A stretch of DNA of 64,000 nt from Rhodobacteraceae bacterium MED-G08 (GTDB lineage Bacteria > Pseudomonadota > Alphaproteobacteria > Rhodobacterales > Rhodobacteraceae): NCBI GenBank assembly GCA_002457055.1, contig NTKT01000001.1, positions 124,001-188,000 on the forward strand, in the 5' to 3' direction. A model generated the notes under the pieces. That model searched no databases. It was given only the letters and a program-made list of their open reading frames with translations, and was not told the origin of the DNA. Every line of letters begins with the position of its first letter. Positions within the stretch are counted from its first letter, which is position 1. The translations under genes and the position numbers were made by a program. Positions 25,374 through 35,136 of this stretch are shown one piece after another.

Positions 25374-26300
25374 ATGGCAAATTTTTTAGATATAAAAAAT
25401 ATAGAAAGCAGTGACCTAAAAAAGATCATCCAAACTGCTTTGGAATTAAAAAAATCTAGATCGGGCCTGACAAAGGGTGCATTCGATAGCGATCGAGCAC
25501 TTGACGGCCATATCGTAGCTTTGATTTTTGAAAAACCTTCAACTCGCACTCGAGTAAGCTTTGATGTGGGCGTGCGCCAAATGGGAGGTCAGACAATAGT
25601 TTTATCAGGTAATGATATGCAACTTGGCCATGGAGAAACTATTGCAGATACTGCGAGAGTTCTCAGTAGGTACGTCGACTTAATTATGCTTCGAACATAT
25701 GAAGAGGCAACATTACATGAAATGGCACAGTTTGCCCAGGTACCGGTAATAAATGGCCTAACAAATTTTTCACACCCTTGCCAAATTATGGCAGATATCA
25801 TGACTTACGAGGAACATAGAGGCTCAATCAAAGGTAAAAAAATAGTTTGGTCAGGTGATGGAAATAATGTTTTTAATAGTTTTGCCCAAGCCGCAGAAAA
25901 ATTTGATTTTAATTTGACATTTACCGGTCCAGAAACTCTTAAACCAGATAGCAAAGTAATTGAGCGAGCTCAGCAAAATGGAACAAAAATCTCAATTGAA
26001 CACAACCCTATCTTAGCTATAAAAGATGCAGATCTAGTTGTAACTGACACTTGGATTAGTATGCATGATCTTCAATCTGCAAGAGAACGGCGCCATAATC
26101 AACTAAGGCCATATCAAGTAAATAGAGAACTACTATCGCATGCTAAATCCAACGCACTATTCATGCATTGCTTACCTGCGCATAGAGACGAGGAAGCGAC
26201 ATCTGAAGTCATGGATGGGAAACATTCTGTTATTTTTGATGAAGCAGAAAATAGGCTACATATTCAAAAAGCAATTATGCGTTGGTGCTTAGAAAAATAA
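25374..26300 (+). CDS. argF: Ornithine carbamoyltransferase
   Basis: This 308-residue enzyme makes citrulline from ornithine and carbamoyl phosphate. Carbamoyl-phosphate binding STRTR is at 56-60, HPCQIMAD follows mid-protein, and the ornithine-site HCLPAHR lies near the C-terminus. It is coupled to argD. Confidence 0.95.
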   Translation: MANFLDIKNIESSDLKKIIQTALELKKSRSGLTKGAFDSDRALDGHIVALIFEKPSTRTRVSFDVGVRQMGGQTIVLSGNDMQLGHGETIADTARVLSRYVDLIMLRTYEEATLHEMAQFAQVPVINGLTNFSHPCQIMADIMTYEEHRGSIKGKKIVWSGDGNNVFNSFAQAAEKFDFNLTFTGPETLKPDSKVIERAQQNGTKISIEHNPILAIKDADLVVTDTWISMHDLQSARERRHNQLRPYQVNRELLSHAKSNALFMHCLPAHRDEEATSEVMDGKHSVIFDEAENRLHIQKAIMRWCLEK

Positions 26301-26324
26301 AGAGCGCGTTCTAGCCAGCTGGAG

Positions 26325-27950
26325 TTAATGTCCACCGTCAAGAATTCCAGTTCTAACTGAATAATTTACTGCTAATGCATAATCAGGATCATCATCGCTA
26401 TCAACCATAAGATGGCCTGCTTTTATTAACAGCGTATGACAATCTCTACTAAGATGCTTTAATCGCAGGAGCTTCCCCGCACTTTCATATTTCGCAGCAA
26501 CAACTTCTATTGCTTGCAGCGCAGACTGGTCAACTACCCTACTTGCGTCAAAGTCCAAAATTACGATCTTCGGATCATTTTCCACGTCGAAGAGCTCAAC
26601 GAAGCCGTCTGTGGATCCAAAGAATAAAGGCCCCTGGATTTTATATGTTTTACTATCACCATCTAAATCAACATGTGCATGAATTCTTCTTGCATTATTC
26701 CAAGCATAGGCCAGCGCAGAAACAATAACTCCAACCACGACTGCCACGGCAAGGTCATACCAAACTGTCACTACAGTCACTAAAATGGTCACAAAGGCGT
26801 CAGTTTTTGGAACCACGCGTAAAATTTTGAGCGAATTCCAAGCGAAAGTTCCAATTACAACCATAAACATCACACCAACCAACGCTGCTAAAGGAATTTG
26901 CTCGATGATTGAGCTTCCAACGAGAATAAAAAGTAAAAGAAAAACGGCGGCGGATATGCCTGCTATACGAGTACGTCCACCAGATTTTACATTTATCATC
27001 GATTGCCCGATCATTGCGCAGCCACCCATCCCACCAAAAAATCCTGTCACTACGTTTGCTGTACCCTGAGCAAGGCATTCTTGGCTCGCTCCGCCACGCT
27101 TATTGGTCATTTCACCCACAAGGTTCAGTGTAAGCAAACTCTCAATAAGACCAATTGCTGCTAGGACGACTGCATAAGGAAAAATTATTTCAAAAGTCTC
27201 CCAGCTAAGTTCAACCATTGGCACATGAAAAATGGGGAAACCTCCCTTGATTGACGCCATATCACCAACTCTTGGCACATCTAAACCGAAGAATATGACG
27301 ATAAGAGCTACAATGCCTATCCCGGCAAGCGGTGCAGGTATGACCTTTGAGACCTTTGGTAAAAAATAAATAATAGCCATTGTTACGCCAACGAGCGCAA
27401 GCATGGTCGCCAAGGGCGTGCCCGTCAACCACTCACCACCAGACGTTCCATGACCTGACACTTCAACTGTTCCCGGAACTTTGAATTGACTTAGTTGAGC
27501 TAAAAAAATTACAATTGCTAAACCGTTTACAAAACCCAACATGACTGGATGCGGGACAAGTCGTATAAATCTACCCCACTGCATTATTCCAGCCACAAGT
27601 TGCAAAATCCCCATCAAAACAACAGTTGCAAAGAGATACTCAACTCCGTGCTCTGCTACTAGTGCAACCATCACAACGGCTAAAGCGCCTGTAGCGCCTG
27701 AAATCATGCCTGGTCGCCCTCCGAATACCGCTGTTATTAACCCGACGATAAATGCTGCATACAAACCAACGAGGGGATGAACCCCAGCAACAAAGGCAAA
27801 AGCTACGGCCTCAGGTACAAGGGCAAGGGCTACCGTAAGACCAGAAAGCAACTCAATTTTCAGTCTCATTACACTGAGCCCACCGGAACTCTTTGAACCC
27901 AATTCAGGCTTAAATAAATTTGCGAATGCTCCAAAAAGGGCTTGTCTCAT
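26325..27950 (-). CDS. SulP-family anion transporter with STAS domain
   Basis: This 541-residue membrane protein has about ten to twelve hydrophobic segments in its first 410 residues. These include the SulP motif GLTVALALVPEAVAFAFVAG with GLYAAFIVG, and GGMGGCAMIGQSMINVKSGG. A cytosolic STAS domain follows (about 430-530, with VVDQSALQAIE). The family moves sulfate or bicarbonate, often with Na+. Without a cysteine or carbonic-anhydrase neighbour the ion cannot be chosen. It is a single gene, convergent with argF. Confidence 0.85.
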   Translation of the reverse strand: MRQALFGAFANLFKPELGSKSSGGLSVMRLKIELLSGLTVALALVPEAVAFAFVAGVHPLVGLYAAFIVGLITAVFGGRPGMISGATGALAVVMVALVAEHGVEYLFATVVLMGILQLVAGIMQWGRFIRLVPHPVMLGFVNGLAIVIFLAQLSQFKVPGTVEVSGHGTSGGEWLTGTPLATMLALVGVTMAIIYFLPKVSKVIPAPLAGIGIVALIVIFFGLDVPRVGDMASIKGGFPIFHVPMVELSWETFEIIFPYAVVLAAIGLIESLLTLNLVGEMTNKRGGASQECLAQGTANVVTGFFGGMGGCAMIGQSMINVKSGGRTRIAGISAAVFLLLFILVGSSIIEQIPLAALVGVMFMVVIGTFAWNSLKILRVVPKTDAFVTILVTVVTVWYDLAVAVVVGVIVSALAYAWNNARRIHAHVDLDGDSKTYKIQGPLFFGSTDGFVELFDVENDPKIVILDFDASRVVDQSALQAIEVVAAKYESAGKLLRLKHLSRDCHTLLIKAGHLMVDSDDDPDYALAVNYSVRTGILDGGH

Positions 27951-28184
27951 AAATCGTTCCAGTCTCGGAAAATCATAATCGGCGACATAAACTATAGATC
28001 GCCAAAAAGAAACCCCAGTGTATTGTATTAATTTCGTTTAGAAACTTGATTATTTGGAATTTTATATTCATTCCTATCATAAATGGGCACTTGAGCTAAC
28101 TAAGATTCAATTTGTGAAACAAACTTTTAATTAAAATAACTTTCAGTTTAAATTTAAGCTCACAAAATCACTAGGAAAGAGTTT

Positions 28185-28721
28185 ATGGATAAAATAGGAA
28201 TTAAAAAATACATCCGAACAATTACAGATTTTCCACATGAAGGAATAATGTTTAGAGATGTTACCACTTTATTCTCCAATCCTAATGGGTTTGACCTCAC
28301 AATTAAAGGCATTCTGTCCTCAGTTGAAAATACCAATATAGATAAGGTTGTGGGTATCGAGGCACGAGGATTTATTTTGGGTGGTGCCTTAGCAAACATG
28401 CTACATTGTGGCTTCGTTCCAATCCGAAAATCGGGGAAACTACCAGGCTCAGTAATTAGCCAGGACTATGAACTCGAATATGGTCACGATACCTTAGAGA
28501 TACACTTAGACAGCATTGAACCTGGTGAGACAGTTCTACTGATAGATGATCTTTTAGCAACTGGCGGCACTGCAGAGGCTGGAGTTAAATTAGTAGAAAA
28601 GCTGGGTGGTAATATTGTGTCATGTAATTTTATTGTGAATTTACCGGATCTGGGAGGCAGCAAGAAACTTGCAGATTTAGGTTTATCAACACACTTTTTG
28701 TGTTCGTTCAGTGGTATATAA
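28185..28721 (+). CDS. apt: Adenine phosphoribosyltransferase
   Basis: This 178-residue purine-salvage enzyme converts adenine and PRPP to AMP. The N-terminus [18 protein letters not shown] and the PRPP motif [13 protein letters not shown] (117-129) are diagnostic. The ATG follows GGAAAGAG. The tdk start lies 5 bp after the stop. Confidence 0.95.
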   Translation: MDKIGIKKYIRTITDFPHEGIMFRDVTTLFSNPNGFDLTIKGILSSVENTNIDKVVGIEARGFILGGALANMLHCGFVPIRKSGKLPGSVISQDYELEYGHDTLEIHLDSIEPGETVLLIDDLLATGGTAEAGVKLVEKLGGNIVSCNFIVNLPDLGGSKKLADLGLSTHFLCSFSGI

Positions 28722-28726
28722 TTAAG

Positions 28727-29305
28727 ATGGCAAAACTCTATTTCCACTATTCGACAATGAATGCAGGCAAATCAACTTTGCTGCTTCAAGCGTCGCATAA
28801 CTACCAAGAAAGAGGCATGAAAACATACCTCATTACAGCCCAACTTGATAACAGAGCTGGTGAAGGGCAAATTGGCTCAAGAATAGGAATTGATGCATCA
28901 GCTGATACATTCACAGTCGATGATGATTTGTTCTATAAAATTAAGTTAAAATTAAGCACAGAAAAAATTGCTTGCATCCTAATAGATGAAGCTCAATTTC
29001 TAACTTCAAAACAAGTCTGGCAACTTGCAAGAGCCGTGGATGATCTCGCCGTTCCCGTTATGTGTTATGGTTTGCGAGTTGACTTCTCAGGCAATCTTTT
29101 TCCAGGTTCTGCATCTTTATTAGCACTTGCAGACGAAATGCGAGAGATTAGAACAATTTGTCATTGTGGAAAGAAAGCGACCATGGTTGTGCGACAAGAT
29201 GAAGATGGCAATATAGTTAAAGGGGGCGATCAAATACAAATCGGAGGCAATGCAACTTACGTATCATTATGCCGGCGGCATTGGCGCGAAGCTTTCGAAA
29301 ATTAA
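28727..29305 (+). CDS. tdk: Thymidine kinase
   Basis: This 192-residue enzyme phosphorylates thymidine in pyrimidine salvage. The ATG at 28727 is preferred over a start nine codons earlier inside apt, because MAKLYFHYSTMNAGKST is the family N-terminus with its P-loop. Further matches are LIDEAQFLT, LRVDFSGNLFPGS (lid) and zinc-binding CHCGKKA. It pairs with apt as a nucleoside-salvage operon. Confidence 0.94.
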   Translation: MAKLYFHYSTMNAGKSTLLLQASHNYQERGMKTYLITAQLDNRAGEGQIGSRIGIDASADTFTVDDDLFYKIKLKLSTEKIACILIDEAQFLTSKQVWQLARAVDDLAVPVMCYGLRVDFSGNLFPGSASLLALADEMREIRTICHCGKKATMVVRQDEDGNIVKGGDQIQIGGNATYVSLCRRHWREAFEN

Positions 29306-30258
29306 ACAAGGTTGGGCGGCTCGTTACCTTCTAAAAAATATTTAATATTTTCAACCGCCATTAATCCCATACCAGTTCTTACCTCCAGGGAAGCTGTGCC
29401 AAGATGAGGTAGCAAAACTACATTCTCCATTGAGATTAGATCCTTCGGCACCGTAGGTTCATGTTCATAAACGTCTAATCCAGCTCCAGCAATTTGATTA
29501 AGTTGTAGCGCCTCGATAAGATCTATCTCTTTTACAACATCGCCTCTAGCAATATTCACAAAATAAGAATGCGGCTGCATCGCGGAAAATATATCCTTAT
29601 TAATTAAGTGGTGAGTTGCTGAACCACCTGGCACAGAAATAACAAGAATATCACTATTTGACGCTAATTCGGTCAAAGAACCATATCGGTCTACCGGGTA
29701 ATCTAAATTTTTGGGAGACCTAGAAAAGTATCCCACCTGCATTCCAAAACCGAAATGACAGCGTCGCGCAATAGCTTGGCCTATATTACCCATCCCAACA
29801 ATACCGACTTTTTTATTCGAAATATGAAACCCAAGCATCTGGGTTGGATGCCACCCTTCCCACTTGTTTGATCTTACAATGCGCTCTCCTTCTGAGGTTC
29901 TTCTGCAACACATTAACATTAGCGCTATAGCTATATCGGCAGTTGCGTCTGTAACAGCACCAGGGGTATTAGAAACTGTAATTCCATGTTCATTAGCTGC
30001 TTTTACATCGATGTGATTAAAGCCAACTCCAAAATTTGCCAGTAATTTTGCATTTATTTTTTTGCAAGATTTAAATATTCTCTCTGAGTAAATATCACCT
30101 AAGGTGGGCAAAACCACGTCGTAGTTGACGAGGCTATCAACCATCTCGTCTTCCGTCATTGCAGACGTATCTTCTCGTACGGTAATGTCGCCCAAAAGAG
30201 CTGCTGCACTCAGCACAGCTTTCGGGAGTGGTCGTGAAATAAATATTTTTTTTGTCAA
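29302..30258 (-). CDS. D-isomer-specific 2-hydroxyacid dehydrogenase
   Basis: This 318-residue NAD(P)-dependent oxidoreductase likely reduces glyoxylate or hydroxypyruvate. The Rossmann motif VGIVGMGNIGQAIARR is near 145-160, the catalytic Arg follows ARGDVV-type loop residues, a Glu is in YEHEP, and the catalytic His in LLPHLGTAS. The substrate is inferred from the GhrB/GyaR-like branch. Its start overlaps csaA by 4 nt, making it last in the ybjN-proC-csaA operon. Confidence 0.85.
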   Translation of the reverse strand: MTKKIFISRPLPKAVLSAAALLGDITVREDTSAMTEDEMVDSLVNYDVVLPTLGDIYSERIFKSCKKINAKLLANFGVGFNHIDVKAANEHGITVSNTPGAVTDATADIAIALMLMCCRRTSEGERIVRSNKWEGWHPTQMLGFHISNKKVGIVGMGNIGQAIARRCHFGFGMQVGYFSRSPKNLDYPVDRYGSLTELASNSDILVISVPGGSATHHLINKDIFSAMQPHSYFVNIARGDVVKEIDLIEALQLNQIAGAGLDVYEHEPTVPKDLISMENVVLLPHLGTASLEVRTGMGLMAVENIKYFLEGNEPPNLV

Positions 30259-30593
30259 TGCATCCGTCCCCCATTTGGAATTTTTTTATCTGGACCTAGT
30301 AAAGTAACCGCCCCTTTATTATCAGTTACTCCTAAAGTCAAAACTTCCGACATAAATGGACCAATTTGTCGAGGTGGAAAATTAACAACAGCCATTACTT
30401 GCCGACCTACCAGTTCAGTTGGTAGATAATTATCAGTTATTTGAGCTGATGTTTTTTTTGTCCCAATGGAAGGACCAAAATCAATCCAAAGTTTATAAGC
30501 TGGCTTCCTAGCCTGCGGAAAGGTTTCTGCTTTAATTATACTTCCAACTCGGATATCAACTTTTAAAAAATCGTCAAAGGTTATTTCATCCAT
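30255..30593 (-). CDS. csaA: CsaA-type tRNA-binding protein / secretion chaperone
   Basis: This 112-residue OB-fold protein is related to the tRNA-binding domain of methionyl-tRNA synthetase. Typical CsaA features are DFLKVDIRVGSII, KPAYKLWIDFG, SAQIT, and VVNFPPRQIGPFMSEVL. CsaA is described as a homodimeric chaperone in export. It overlaps proC by 8 nt. Confidence 0.9.
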   Translation of the reverse strand: MDEITFDDFLKVDIRVGSIIKAETFPQARKPAYKLWIDFGPSIGTKKTSAQITDNYLPTELVGRQVMAVVNFPPRQIGPFMSEVLTLGVTDNKGAVTLLGPDKKIPNGGRMH

Positions 30594-31401
30594 TAGCTAA
30601 TTCCTCCGATCTAGCGGTAGCCGCAGCAACTGTTTTTTCGATTAAAGGACCCAAGCCGTTTTCACTATTCATGAGGATTTTTAACCCGGCCTCCGTCGTG
30701 CCATTGGGACTAGTCACATTAACTCTCAGCACCTCTGGGACCGCAGATGGCTCAGCCGCTAATTTCGCTCCACCAAGAACTGTCATTTTTGCCAGTTTCA
30801 TCGCAAGTTCTTTCTCCAGACCCTGCTTATGACCGGCAGCAGCAAGCGCATCAATTAAATAAAACACGTAGGCAGGCCCTGAACCCGAAAGACCAGTAAC
30901 AGCATCGATTTGGCCCTCTGAATTTAAACTCACAACTTCTCCAATTGCAGACAGCAACTTTTCAGCACGCTCATTATCATACTTAGAGACATTGTTACTG
31001 GCTATTTTAGCCGTTATTCCAAAACCAATTTCAGCAGGAGTATTTGGCATTGCCCGAATAATTGGTGTTTTTGGTCCTAAAATAGCTTCAAAGCTGGAGA
31101 TTTTTACTCCCGCCGCAATTGATATAAAGACACACTGGCCGTTACCATAATGAGAAAACTTTGGTACAATCTGAGAGATCATTTGCGGTTTGATAGCTAT
31201 ACAAATAAATGCTGGCTTGGATGGCAATTCCTCATTTACGTTTACCCCAGTACCCATCACCCAAGCGCTTGGATATGGATCGTTTACCCAAATGTTATTT
31301 GGGTTAACTCCTTTTGCTAACCAACCTTTAAGCATTGCTGAACCCATCTTGCCACATCCCAGCAAGATGAGCTTACCACTCTCAAAATTTTCTTGAGTCA
31401 T
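30586..31401 (-). CDS. proC: Pyrroline-5-carboxylate reductase
   Basis: This 271-residue enzyme performs the last step of proline synthesis. It has an N-terminal Rossmann motif LLGCGKMGSAMLKGWL, IRAMPNTPAEIG, and the C-terminal signature VTSPNGTTEAGLKIL. It starts 30 bp after ybjN and overlaps csaA. Confidence 0.94.
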   Translation of the reverse strand: MTQENFESGKLILLGCGKMGSAMLKGWLAKGVNPNNIWVNDPYPSAWVMGTGVNVNEELPSKPAFICIAIKPQMISQIVPKFSHYGNGQCVFISIAAGVKISSFEAILGPKTPIIRAMPNTPAEIGFGITAKIASNNVSKYDNERAEKLLSAIGEVVSLNSEGQIDAVTGLSGSGPAYVFYLIDALAAAGHKQGLEKELAMKLAKMTVLGGAKLAAEPSAVPEVLRVNVTSPNGTTEAGLKILMNSENGLGPLIEKTVAAATARSEELANG

Positions 31402-31431
31402 AGAACTTCCCTAATTTATCATAGGGTAGTT

Positions 31432-31932
31432 TTACGCCCGACCGAAAGCCTCTGCAATGGCTACTTGTATTGCTTCTTTGGGAGTCTTGTCACCATACAC
31501 CGCCAATTGAAAAGCCGGATAAAATTTTTCAGAACTAAGAACTGCCGTAGATATTAAACAGTCAACTTGCTCTGCACTGGCAATCTGTCCCCCTGTAAGA
31601 ACTAAACCATACTTATAAATCATCATTTTTTGTTCTGTCCAAAAAGAGAATGAACCAGCCCAACACTTCTCGTTAACATCATTTAGAAGCTCAAATAAGA
31701 CAGCCTGTTTTTCGGAAGGTGGCTCCATTTCAAAAGAACATATGAGCCTCAAAGTTTCATCAAATGATGACCAAGCGAGAGTTATAGAGTATGTTCTCCA
31801 CTGCCCCTCAACAGCCATCGCGATTTGATCATCAGCAATCCGATCAAAATCCCACTCGTTGTACTCAGCAACTGATTCAACCAAGTCAATGGGATGTATA
31901 TCGCCATCCAATAAGTGCTCTGTAAGTGCCAT
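31432..31932 (-). CDS. YbjN-domain protein
   Basis: This acidic 166-residue protein of the YbjN family has the type-III-secretion-chaperone fold. Typical elements are WDFDRIADDQIAMAVEGQW (about 29-47), an LICSFEMEPP strand, and LLNDVNEKCWAGSF. The function is not firmly known; overexpression studies in Escherichia coli link it to motility and stress. It heads the operon with proC. Confidence 0.82.
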   Translation of the reverse strand: MALTEHLLDGDIHPIDLVESVAEYNEWDFDRIADDQIAMAVEGQWRTYSITLAWSSFDETLRLICSFEMEPPSEKQAVLFELLNDVNEKCWAGSFSFWTEQKMMIYKYGLVLTGGQIASAEQVDCLISTAVLSSEKFYPAFQLAVYGDKTPKEAIQVAIAEAFGRA

Positions 31933-32159
31933 TGCGCCACCTCTTTCTTTTTATACCCAAGGATGTGGCAGCATACCCTAGGTTTTGGTGTCTGCTCTAA
32001 GGATAGATGAAATAAGAATATCCCTACTACATATGGTGGTGCTATTTTATTGTCGTGTAAAGCAAAATATTCGCTGGTAAGCGAATAAGTTGTGGATAGA
32101 TGGTTAACTGGTAAAGATTTTACCAGCATGAACTATGAATAAAGAAATTTTTTTAGGAA

Positions 32160-32399
32160 CTATTTGCTTTCGAGTGCTTCGATCCGTGCTTTAAGCTCTT
32201 TATTTTCTTCCCGAGCTTTTTGAGCCATTGCTTTAACGGCGTCAAACTCTTCACGGGTTACAAAATCACGATCAGCTAACCATCTGTCAACCATCGAAGC
32301 GAAGGCATTTTCCGCCTCTTCCTTTGCCCCCTGAGCTACCCCCATGGCATTTGTCATGAGTTGGGAAAAGTCGTCTAACATTTTATTACGGGTCTGCAT
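32160..32399 (-). CDS. ubiK: UbiK family ubiquinone-biosynthesis accessory factor (BMFP)
   Basis: This 79-residue protein has an amphipathic N-terminus (MLDDFSQLMTNAMGVAQGA) and a C-terminal coiled coil (about 50-78). ATG at 32399 is preferred to one 30 codons upstream because the family begins with this segment. UbiK helps assemble the ubiquinone (COQ-like) complex. It diverges from the MidA-like methyltransferase. Confidence 0.85.
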   Translation of the reverse strand: MQTRNKMLDDFSQLMTNAMGVAQGAKEEAENAFASMVDRWLADRDFVTREEFDAVKAMAQKAREENKELKARIEALESK

Positions 32400-32626
32400 T
32401 TGTACACTCTTTAAAAAGGCTTTAAGATATTTCGTATTATAATTTTCACATATTAATAGTTTTGAAAAATTAGAGCAAATCAAAACCAATTTGACCTCGT
32501 GTAGTATCTAGTACAAAAAACAATTTTTAAATAGCCTTTAATTCTATTTTTATTCAGCTAACTAGTTCAACAAGGGGCAATAATAATGTATAAATCGGTT
32601 CCGCTGGAAGCAGATTAAAACTTTAT

Positions 32627-33691
32627 ATGACAAAACTTGAAGAATTCATAATACACCGGATTCAAGAAACTGGACCAATAAGCATTGCAACTTACATGCA
32701 AGAATGCCTACTTCACCCCAATCTCGGCTTCTACAATCAGAAAGATGTTTTGGGCCCTGACGGGAGTTTTATTACATCACCAGAAATCAGCCAAATGTTC
32801 GGTGAGATTTTAGGACTATGTTTAGCTCAATACTGGATTGACTTAAATCGCCCTGACCGATTTGCATTAGTTGAGTTTGGACCAGGCAAAGCTACGCTAA
32901 TGCTTGATATTCTAAGAGCTGGATCTTCAGTAAAAGGGTTTATAGAAGCCGCAGAAATTTTCTTAGTGGAATCTTCTTCAAAATTAAGAAGTGAGCAAAA
33001 AACAAAACTATCAAAATTCAATGTAAATTGGATAGATGATGATTTATTGATCCCAAAGATTCCAACTTTATTCATAGCAAATGAATTCTTTGATGCTTTG
33101 CCAGTTAACCAGTATCAAAGAAAAAATGACCTATGGTATGAAATCCAGGTGGGTTTAAAGAATAATCAGCTTACACTTGGATTGTCACATAGGCCCACAA
33201 CTCATCCTGAACTGGAGGGCCGTTTTAGCGAAAGTATGAATGGAGATATTGTTGAGATTTCTAATGATGCAATAAGAATAACAAAATCAATTGGTAAAAT
33301 TATTAACAACCAAGGTGGTTGTGCTCTTATCATAGATTATGGAGATTGGCATTCCCTTGGGTCTACTTTACAGGCGCTCAAGTCCCATAAATTTAAAAAT
33401 ATTTTTCATAAACCTGGCAAGGTAGATTTGACTTGTCATGTAGATTTTGAAGCACTTGCAAAGAATTCTGGGTGCGCCTACTCTCGACTTACAACGCAGG
33501 GGGTTTTCTTGGAAAGACTAGGAATTTCAGATCGCGCAAATCAACTGCTTAAAAACTCACAACCTAAAAATCATAAGTCGATTATTTCTGCTCACAGACG
33601 CTTAACGCATCCTGATGAAATGGGAACTCTTTTTAAAGTTTTAGGTCTTTACGCAAGAAATGAATATAGCCCAGCTGGTTTGTTGAATTGA
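32627..33691 (+). CDS. MidA/NDUFAF7-like SAM-dependent methyltransferase
   Basis: This 354-residue protein of the COG1565 (DUF185) family, homologous to the mitochondrial complex I assembly arginine methyltransferase NDUFAF7, shows the family N-terminus GPISIATYMQECLLHPNLG, FITSPEISQMFGE and the SAM motif LVEFGPGKATLMLDIL, followed by ANEFFDALPVNQ. Complex I assembly in bacteria is plausible but inferred. It overlaps pgeF. Its frequent neighbour lgt is absent here. Confidence 0.87.
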   Translation: MTKLEEFIIHRIQETGPISIATYMQECLLHPNLGFYNQKDVLGPDGSFITSPEISQMFGEILGLCLAQYWIDLNRPDRFALVEFGPGKATLMLDILRAGSSVKGFIEAAEIFLVESSSKLRSEQKTKLSKFNVNWIDDDLLIPKIPTLFIANEFFDALPVNQYQRKNDLWYEIQVGLKNNQLTLGLSHRPTTHPELEGRFSESMNGDIVEISNDAIRITKSIGKIINNQGGCALIIDYGDWHSLGSTLQALKSHKFKNIFHKPGKVDLTCHVDFEALAKNSGCAYSRLTTQGVFLERLGISDRANQLLKNSQPKNHKSIISAHRRLTHPDEMGTLFKVLGLYARNEYSPAGLLN

Positions 33692-34446
33692 GCATTTGTA
33701 GGTATACAAGTAATAAACTTGGTGGTTTTGAGCATGGTTTTTTTACTCGCTTAGGCGGTATTTCCACTGGCATCTTTGAAGGGCTTAATTGTGGAAGTGG
33801 ATCAAAAGATGACCGTGACAAAATCCAATTTAACCGTCAGTTAGTTGCAGCAGAAATGAACGTAAATGGGGAAGATCTAATCACTGTTCACCAGGAGCAT
33901 TCAGCTCGAGTAGTAGTGGTTGATAGTTCTTTTGATAGACTGACAAAAGCAGATGCCATTGTTACCAATACACCAAATTTAGCCATCTCAGTGCTGACAG
34001 CAGATTGCCTCCCTGTTTTATTCGCAGATAAAAAAAATAATGTAATAGGTGTAGCCCATGCCGGATGGAAAGGCGCGCTCAATGGGGTTTTAGAAAATAC
34101 GGTTCGTTCAATGGCTACAATCGGTGCAGACGTAGGAAATATAGAAGCAGCAATTGGCCCATGCATTTCGCCAAATAATTATGAAGTTGGACAAGATTTT
34201 TTTGATATATTCATAGAAAGAAATAAAGATTTTGAAATCTACTTTTCTGAAGGAGTCGAAGATAAAAAATATTTTTTCAACCTACCAAAATTTGCGTTGG
34301 ACAAACTACGCAAATTGGAAATTGCGGGTGCTGAGTGGATAGAACATTGCACTTATCATCAGTCTGATAAGTTTTATTCATACCGTCGCTCTCAACATTT
34401 GGGAGAGTTGGATTACGGTAGACAGATCTCATCAATAAAGATCTGA
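33688..34446 (+). CDS. pgeF: PgeF/YfiH-type purine nucleoside phosphorylase (laccase domain)
   Basis: This 252-residue protein belongs to the multicopper polyphenol oxidase/YfiH family, now known as purine nucleoside phosphorylases and peptidoglycan-editing factors. Conserved metal residues lie in VHQEHSARV, LTADCLPVLF, GVAHAGWKG and EHCTYHQSDKFYSYRR. It starts at TTG overlapping the previous stop (TTGA), the start that gives the family N-terminus. Confidence 0.9.
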   Translation: MSICRYTSNKLGGFEHGFFTRLGGISTGIFEGLNCGSGSKDDRDKIQFNRQLVAAEMNVNGEDLITVHQEHSARVVVVDSSFDRLTKADAIVTNTPNLAISVLTADCLPVLFADKKNNVIGVAHAGWKGALNGVLENTVRSMATIGADVGNIEAAIGPCISPNNYEVGQDFFDIFIERNKDFEIYFSEGVEDKKYFFNLPKFALDKLRKLEIAGAEWIEHCTYHQSDKFYSYRRSQHLGELDYGRQISSIKI

Positions 34447-34460
34447 AACAAAATTTAAAA

Positions 34461-34961
34461 TTATGGTTGCTTTGCTAAGCGCTTTTCTAAAACATCAAAA
34501 GGGACGCCAGGATCATCTTTTGCACCACGAATTACCAATGAAGTTTTAACGGAACCAACATTCTGGGCCGTTAATAATTCACCGGTCAGAAATGATTGGA
34601 AACTACTTAAATCAGGGGCCACGCACTTAAGCATAAAATCCACTTCCCCATTCAGCATATGACATTCCCTCACTATAGGCCAATTTTTGCAAAGCTCTTC
34701 AAAAGCACTCAAATCAGCTTCTGCTTGGCTTTGCAGTCCAACCATAGCAAAAACTTTAACTTCAAAACCTAATGATCTCTCATCTACTTGAGCGTGATAT
34801 CCATTTATGAAGCCTTGCTCTTCCAAAGCCCTAACCCGACGCAAGCAAGGAGGCGCCGATATCCCAACGCGTTTCGCTAATTCAACATTTGTCATCCTGC
34901 CATTGGCTTGCAGTTCTGATAAAATTAAGCGATCGATAGGATCTAGTCTAGTTAAGGGCAT
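34461..34961 (-). CDS. Lrp/AsnC-family transcriptional regulator
   Basis: This protein of about 166 residues has an N-terminal AsnC-type helix-turn-helix (LDPIDRLILSELQANGRMTN, then LAKRVGISAPPCLRRVRALE) and a C-terminal RAM ligand domain. The start at 34961 (MPLTRLDP) is favoured because GAGG lies 9 nt upstream; an ATG five codons earlier is possible. A 14-bp palindrome sits just upstream. It diverges from trxB, so it may control itself and trxB. The effector is unknown. Confidence 0.88.
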   Translation of the reverse strand: MPLTRLDPIDRLILSELQANGRMTNVELAKRVGISAPPCLRRVRALEEQGFINGYHAQVDERSLGFEVKVFAMVGLQSQAEADLSAFEELCKNWPIVRECHMLNGEVDFMLKCVAPDLSSFQSFLTGELLTAQNVGSVKTSLVIRGAKDDPGVPFDVLEKRLAKQP

Positions 34962-34984
34962 CTTCAAAAACCTCATTTAACTGC

Positions 34985-34998
34985 TGTGTTATAACACA
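34985..34998. promoter_or_regulatory. Palindromic operator candidate, lrp/trxB divergent region
   Basis: TGTGTTATAACACA is a perfect 14-bp palindrome 24 bp upstream of the regulator start. The size, symmetry and position fit an autoregulatory Lrp/AsnC site. Confidence 0.5.
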
Positions 34999-35136
34999 CA
35001 GTGGGTAGAGCGCAATAATATTTCAAAGTTAAGTAATAATCTTATACTACGGAGTAACTATAATTTAAAATTACACACTTTAATCCCAAATAAAGGGTGA
35101 GTATAAACTAATAGGATTTTTAGGAAAAGATTTGTA

